A stretch of 15,074 nt of DNA from the NCBI GenBank assembly GCA_018399915.1, contig JAGYNW010000025.1, forward strand, positions 1-15,074. Reading direction: 5' to 3'. This stretch comes from Candidatus Omnitrophota bacterium. GTDB taxonomy: Bacteria > Omnitrophota > Gorgyraeia > Zapsychrales > Zapsychraceae. The notes beneath the pieces were generated by a model. The model was not told where the DNA came from and made no database searches. It was given only the letters and a program-made list of their open reading frames with translations. The translations under genes were made by a program, and so were the position numbers. Positions 13,884 to 15,074 of the stretch are shown piece by piece; position 1 is the first letter of the stretch, and each line of letters begins with the position of its first letter.

Positions 13884-14747
13884 TTAAAGTAAATGCAACA
13901 CTTCTTCCGGCAGTCTGCGTAATTCCTGTGTGCCCAGGACCTTAACCGACCAACGCAAAAGCTTGAGTTTGTGCGTCAATTTCGGACCCGGCTTTTGAAT
14001 CTTTGCCAAACGACGGCGGGATAAAAACATCATTTTTCTTAAAGTATTAAAAACGACCCTGGCCTCACGGGTCCGGGAATTCCCCGCGTCAATAAGCGCT
14101 TGCAAGTTTTCATAGGCGATATCATTGACCGTGGCATTGTAATGATCCAATTTTTGCATCAACCCCGGGACCATGGAGCGAAAGTAGCGGTATCTGTCCA
14201 GGCAGCACAAGGTGTACATGATCTGCGTTTCCAAAAACGGTGACTCCGTGCGCGCCAGCCTTCTAAGCAATATCTTCTCAACCTGGCGTTTTTCATGAGA
14301 CACCACCTCAGATGCGTAATTCTCATTAAAGACCATGACCGCGGCTGCACTCTTGTAGGAATTCAGGTTGTAATCCTTGATCATCTCCAACAAAATTTCT
14401 TTGGGCAAATCGCTGTACTTTTTCTTGTATCCGTTTAAAAGCTTTTTATCATCAAAAATAACATAGGAATGGTAACCGTTAGAGCTTTTTTTACTGTTTT
14501 CGCCGGATTTAACACTGTCCAAGGAAGGCTTTTTTTCAGGTTCTTTTTCAGCGGATGTTTCTGCTGCGGCAGCGTCCCGGAGTTCATTTTCCATGGCCGC
14601 GGCCTCCTCAGGAGAATCTAACTCCTGTGCCGCCGAAGGTAAAACGCCAAACACGTTAAAGAATAAAGTCAGGCAAAGAAAACCGGAAAATAAAATGTTT
14701 ACGATATGATTTTTGTTTACCTCTGATGCGACTGTGAATCTCTTCAT
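13884..14747 (-). CDS. secreted alpha-helical protein of unknown function (possible HEAT-like repeats)
   Basis: 287 residues. A hydrophobic segment at 14-36 and SAA before Gln41 give a Sec signal peptide, with an unusually long N-region (13 residues). An Ala/Glu/Lys-rich linker (42-90) leads to a helical domain (100-285) of helix pairs (LPKEILLEMIKDYN, EKRQVEKILLRRLARTES, FLETQIMYTLCCLDRYRYF, NDIAYENLQALIDAG). These look like irregular HEAT/armadillo repeats. The end is strongly basic. I do not recognise the family. AAGGGG (14753-14758) lies 5 nt before the ATG. It is 23 nt after nadC and 14 nt before the CPBP protease gene, so it is an operon member probably acting outside the cytoplasm with the protease. 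Confidence 0.7.
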   Translation of the reverse strand: MKRFTVASEVNKNHIVNILFSGFLCLTLFFNVFGVLPSAAQELDSPEEAAAMENELRDAAAAETSAEKEPEKKPSLDSVKSGENSKKSSNGYHSYVIFDDKKLLNGYKKKYSDLPKEILLEMIKDYNLNSYKSAAAVMVFNENYASEVVSHEKRQVEKILLRRLARTESPFLETQIMYTLCCLDRYRYFRSMVPGLMQKLDHYNATVNDIAYENLQALIDAGNSRTREARVVFNTLRKMMFLSRRRLAKIQKPGPKLTHKLKLLRWSVKVLGTQELRRLPEEVLHLL

Positions 14748-14770
14748 TTAAACCCCTTCTCTTTGCTCTT

Positions 14771-15074
14771 TTAATCCGTGATTTCCATTGAAAAATCCAG
14801 CATCTTGATGGTATGCGTTAAGGTTCCCAGGGAAATCCGGTCCACCCCTGTCTCAGCGATGGCACGGATATTCTTGCCGGTAATGCCTCCGGAGGCCTCC
14901 AGTAAAGGCCGCCTTTTTGCGGGGACCGTCTTGTTGATGCTCACGGCCCTCTTTAATTGCGCCAGGCGCATATTATCCAAAAGAATAATGTCCGGATAGG
15001 CTGACAACGCCTCCTTAAACTGGGGCAAGGTATCCACCTCAACCTCTATGATCTTGCGCGTCTTGCGACGAATG
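14771..15074 (-). CDS. nadC: nicotinate-nucleotide pyrophosphorylase (quinolinate phosphoribosyltransferase), 3' part only
   Basis: Only the C-terminal ~100 residues are in the window; the frame stays open through the right edge (IRRKTRKIIEVEVDTLPQF). Recognisable NadC motifs are VEVDTLPQF, DIILLDNM, EASGGITGKNI and AETGVDRISLGTLTH, ending LDFSMEITD. The enzyme makes nicotinate mononucleotide from quinolinate and PRPP in NAD synthesis. The GTG at 15037 is an internal Val codon, not the start. It is followed after 23 nt by the secreted helical protein gene, so nadC probably leads or sits within this cluster. Confidence 0.93.
   Translation of the reverse strand, partial: IRRKTRKIIEVEVDTLPQFKEALSAYPDIILLDNMRLAQLKRAVSINKTVPAKRRPLLEASGGITGKNIRAIAETGVDRISLGTLTHTIKMLDFSMEITD

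Noticed and set aside
15035..15037. GTG as a start of a short 88-residue gene
   Set aside because: It is an internal Val codon; the NadC frame and motifs continue to the window edge.

Overview
This is a bacterial chromosomal window of moderate GC with tightly packed genes. Almost everything is on the minus strand, except one plus-strand gene (5799-6395). There are no mobile elements, tRNAs, rRNAs or CRISPR arrays. Long single-TM acidic proteins, small lipoproteins, and a PepSY-like/CPBP plus fused spermidine-synthase-like pair suggest a Gram-negative, possibly uncultivated lineage such as Candidatus Omnitrophota. That placement is a guess from gene style; no marker gene here decides it.

Left end (1-1322): a DUF134/UPF0251 helix-turn-helix regulator (204-641) sits behind a good sigma70-type promoter. 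The -10 box of that promoter overlaps one of two copies of an AGCATATGCT palindrome, which together form an exact 15-bp inverted repeat, so an autoregulated switch is likely. A clear intrinsic terminator (843-873) separates it from a pyridoxamine-phosphate-oxidase-fold flavoprotein (903-1322).

Molybdoenzyme part (1402-10501): a complete three-subunit xanthine dehydrogenase-family hydroxylase is encoded in the order FAD subunit, [2Fe-2S] subunit, molybdopterin subunit (10420 down to 6767). It has overlapping stop/start codons and its own promoter. A small lipoprotein is translationally coupled to its end. Two accessory genes lie nearby but outside the operon: a MocA-like molybdopterin cytidylyltransferase (5799-6395, convergent, sharing a TGATCA double stop with the lipoprotein gene) and an XdhC-type maturation factor (1402-2205). 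Together they can make and load a cytidylylated, possibly sulfurated Mo cofactor. The substrate is unknown; the purine-binding Glu of true xanthine dehydrogenases appears to be replaced by Leu. Between the accessory genes lie a cyclophilin with two well-formed translation starts (secreted or cytosolic) and a 944-residue, extremely acidic, membrane-anchored coiled-coil protein of unknown function.

Right end (10518-15074): a compact minus-strand cluster reads nadC (3' end only), a secreted alpha-helical protein, a PepSY-like/CPBP intramembrane protease and a membrane-fused spermidine synthase-like protein. I see no terminator between the last of these and the hydroxylase operon, so readthrough is possible.

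The best candidates for something undescribed are the giant acidic anchored protein with its three basic-aromatic motifs, the DUF134 palindrome switch, the lipoprotein coupled to a cytosolic molybdoenzyme, and the four-gene nadC-to-aminopropyltransferase-like cluster.
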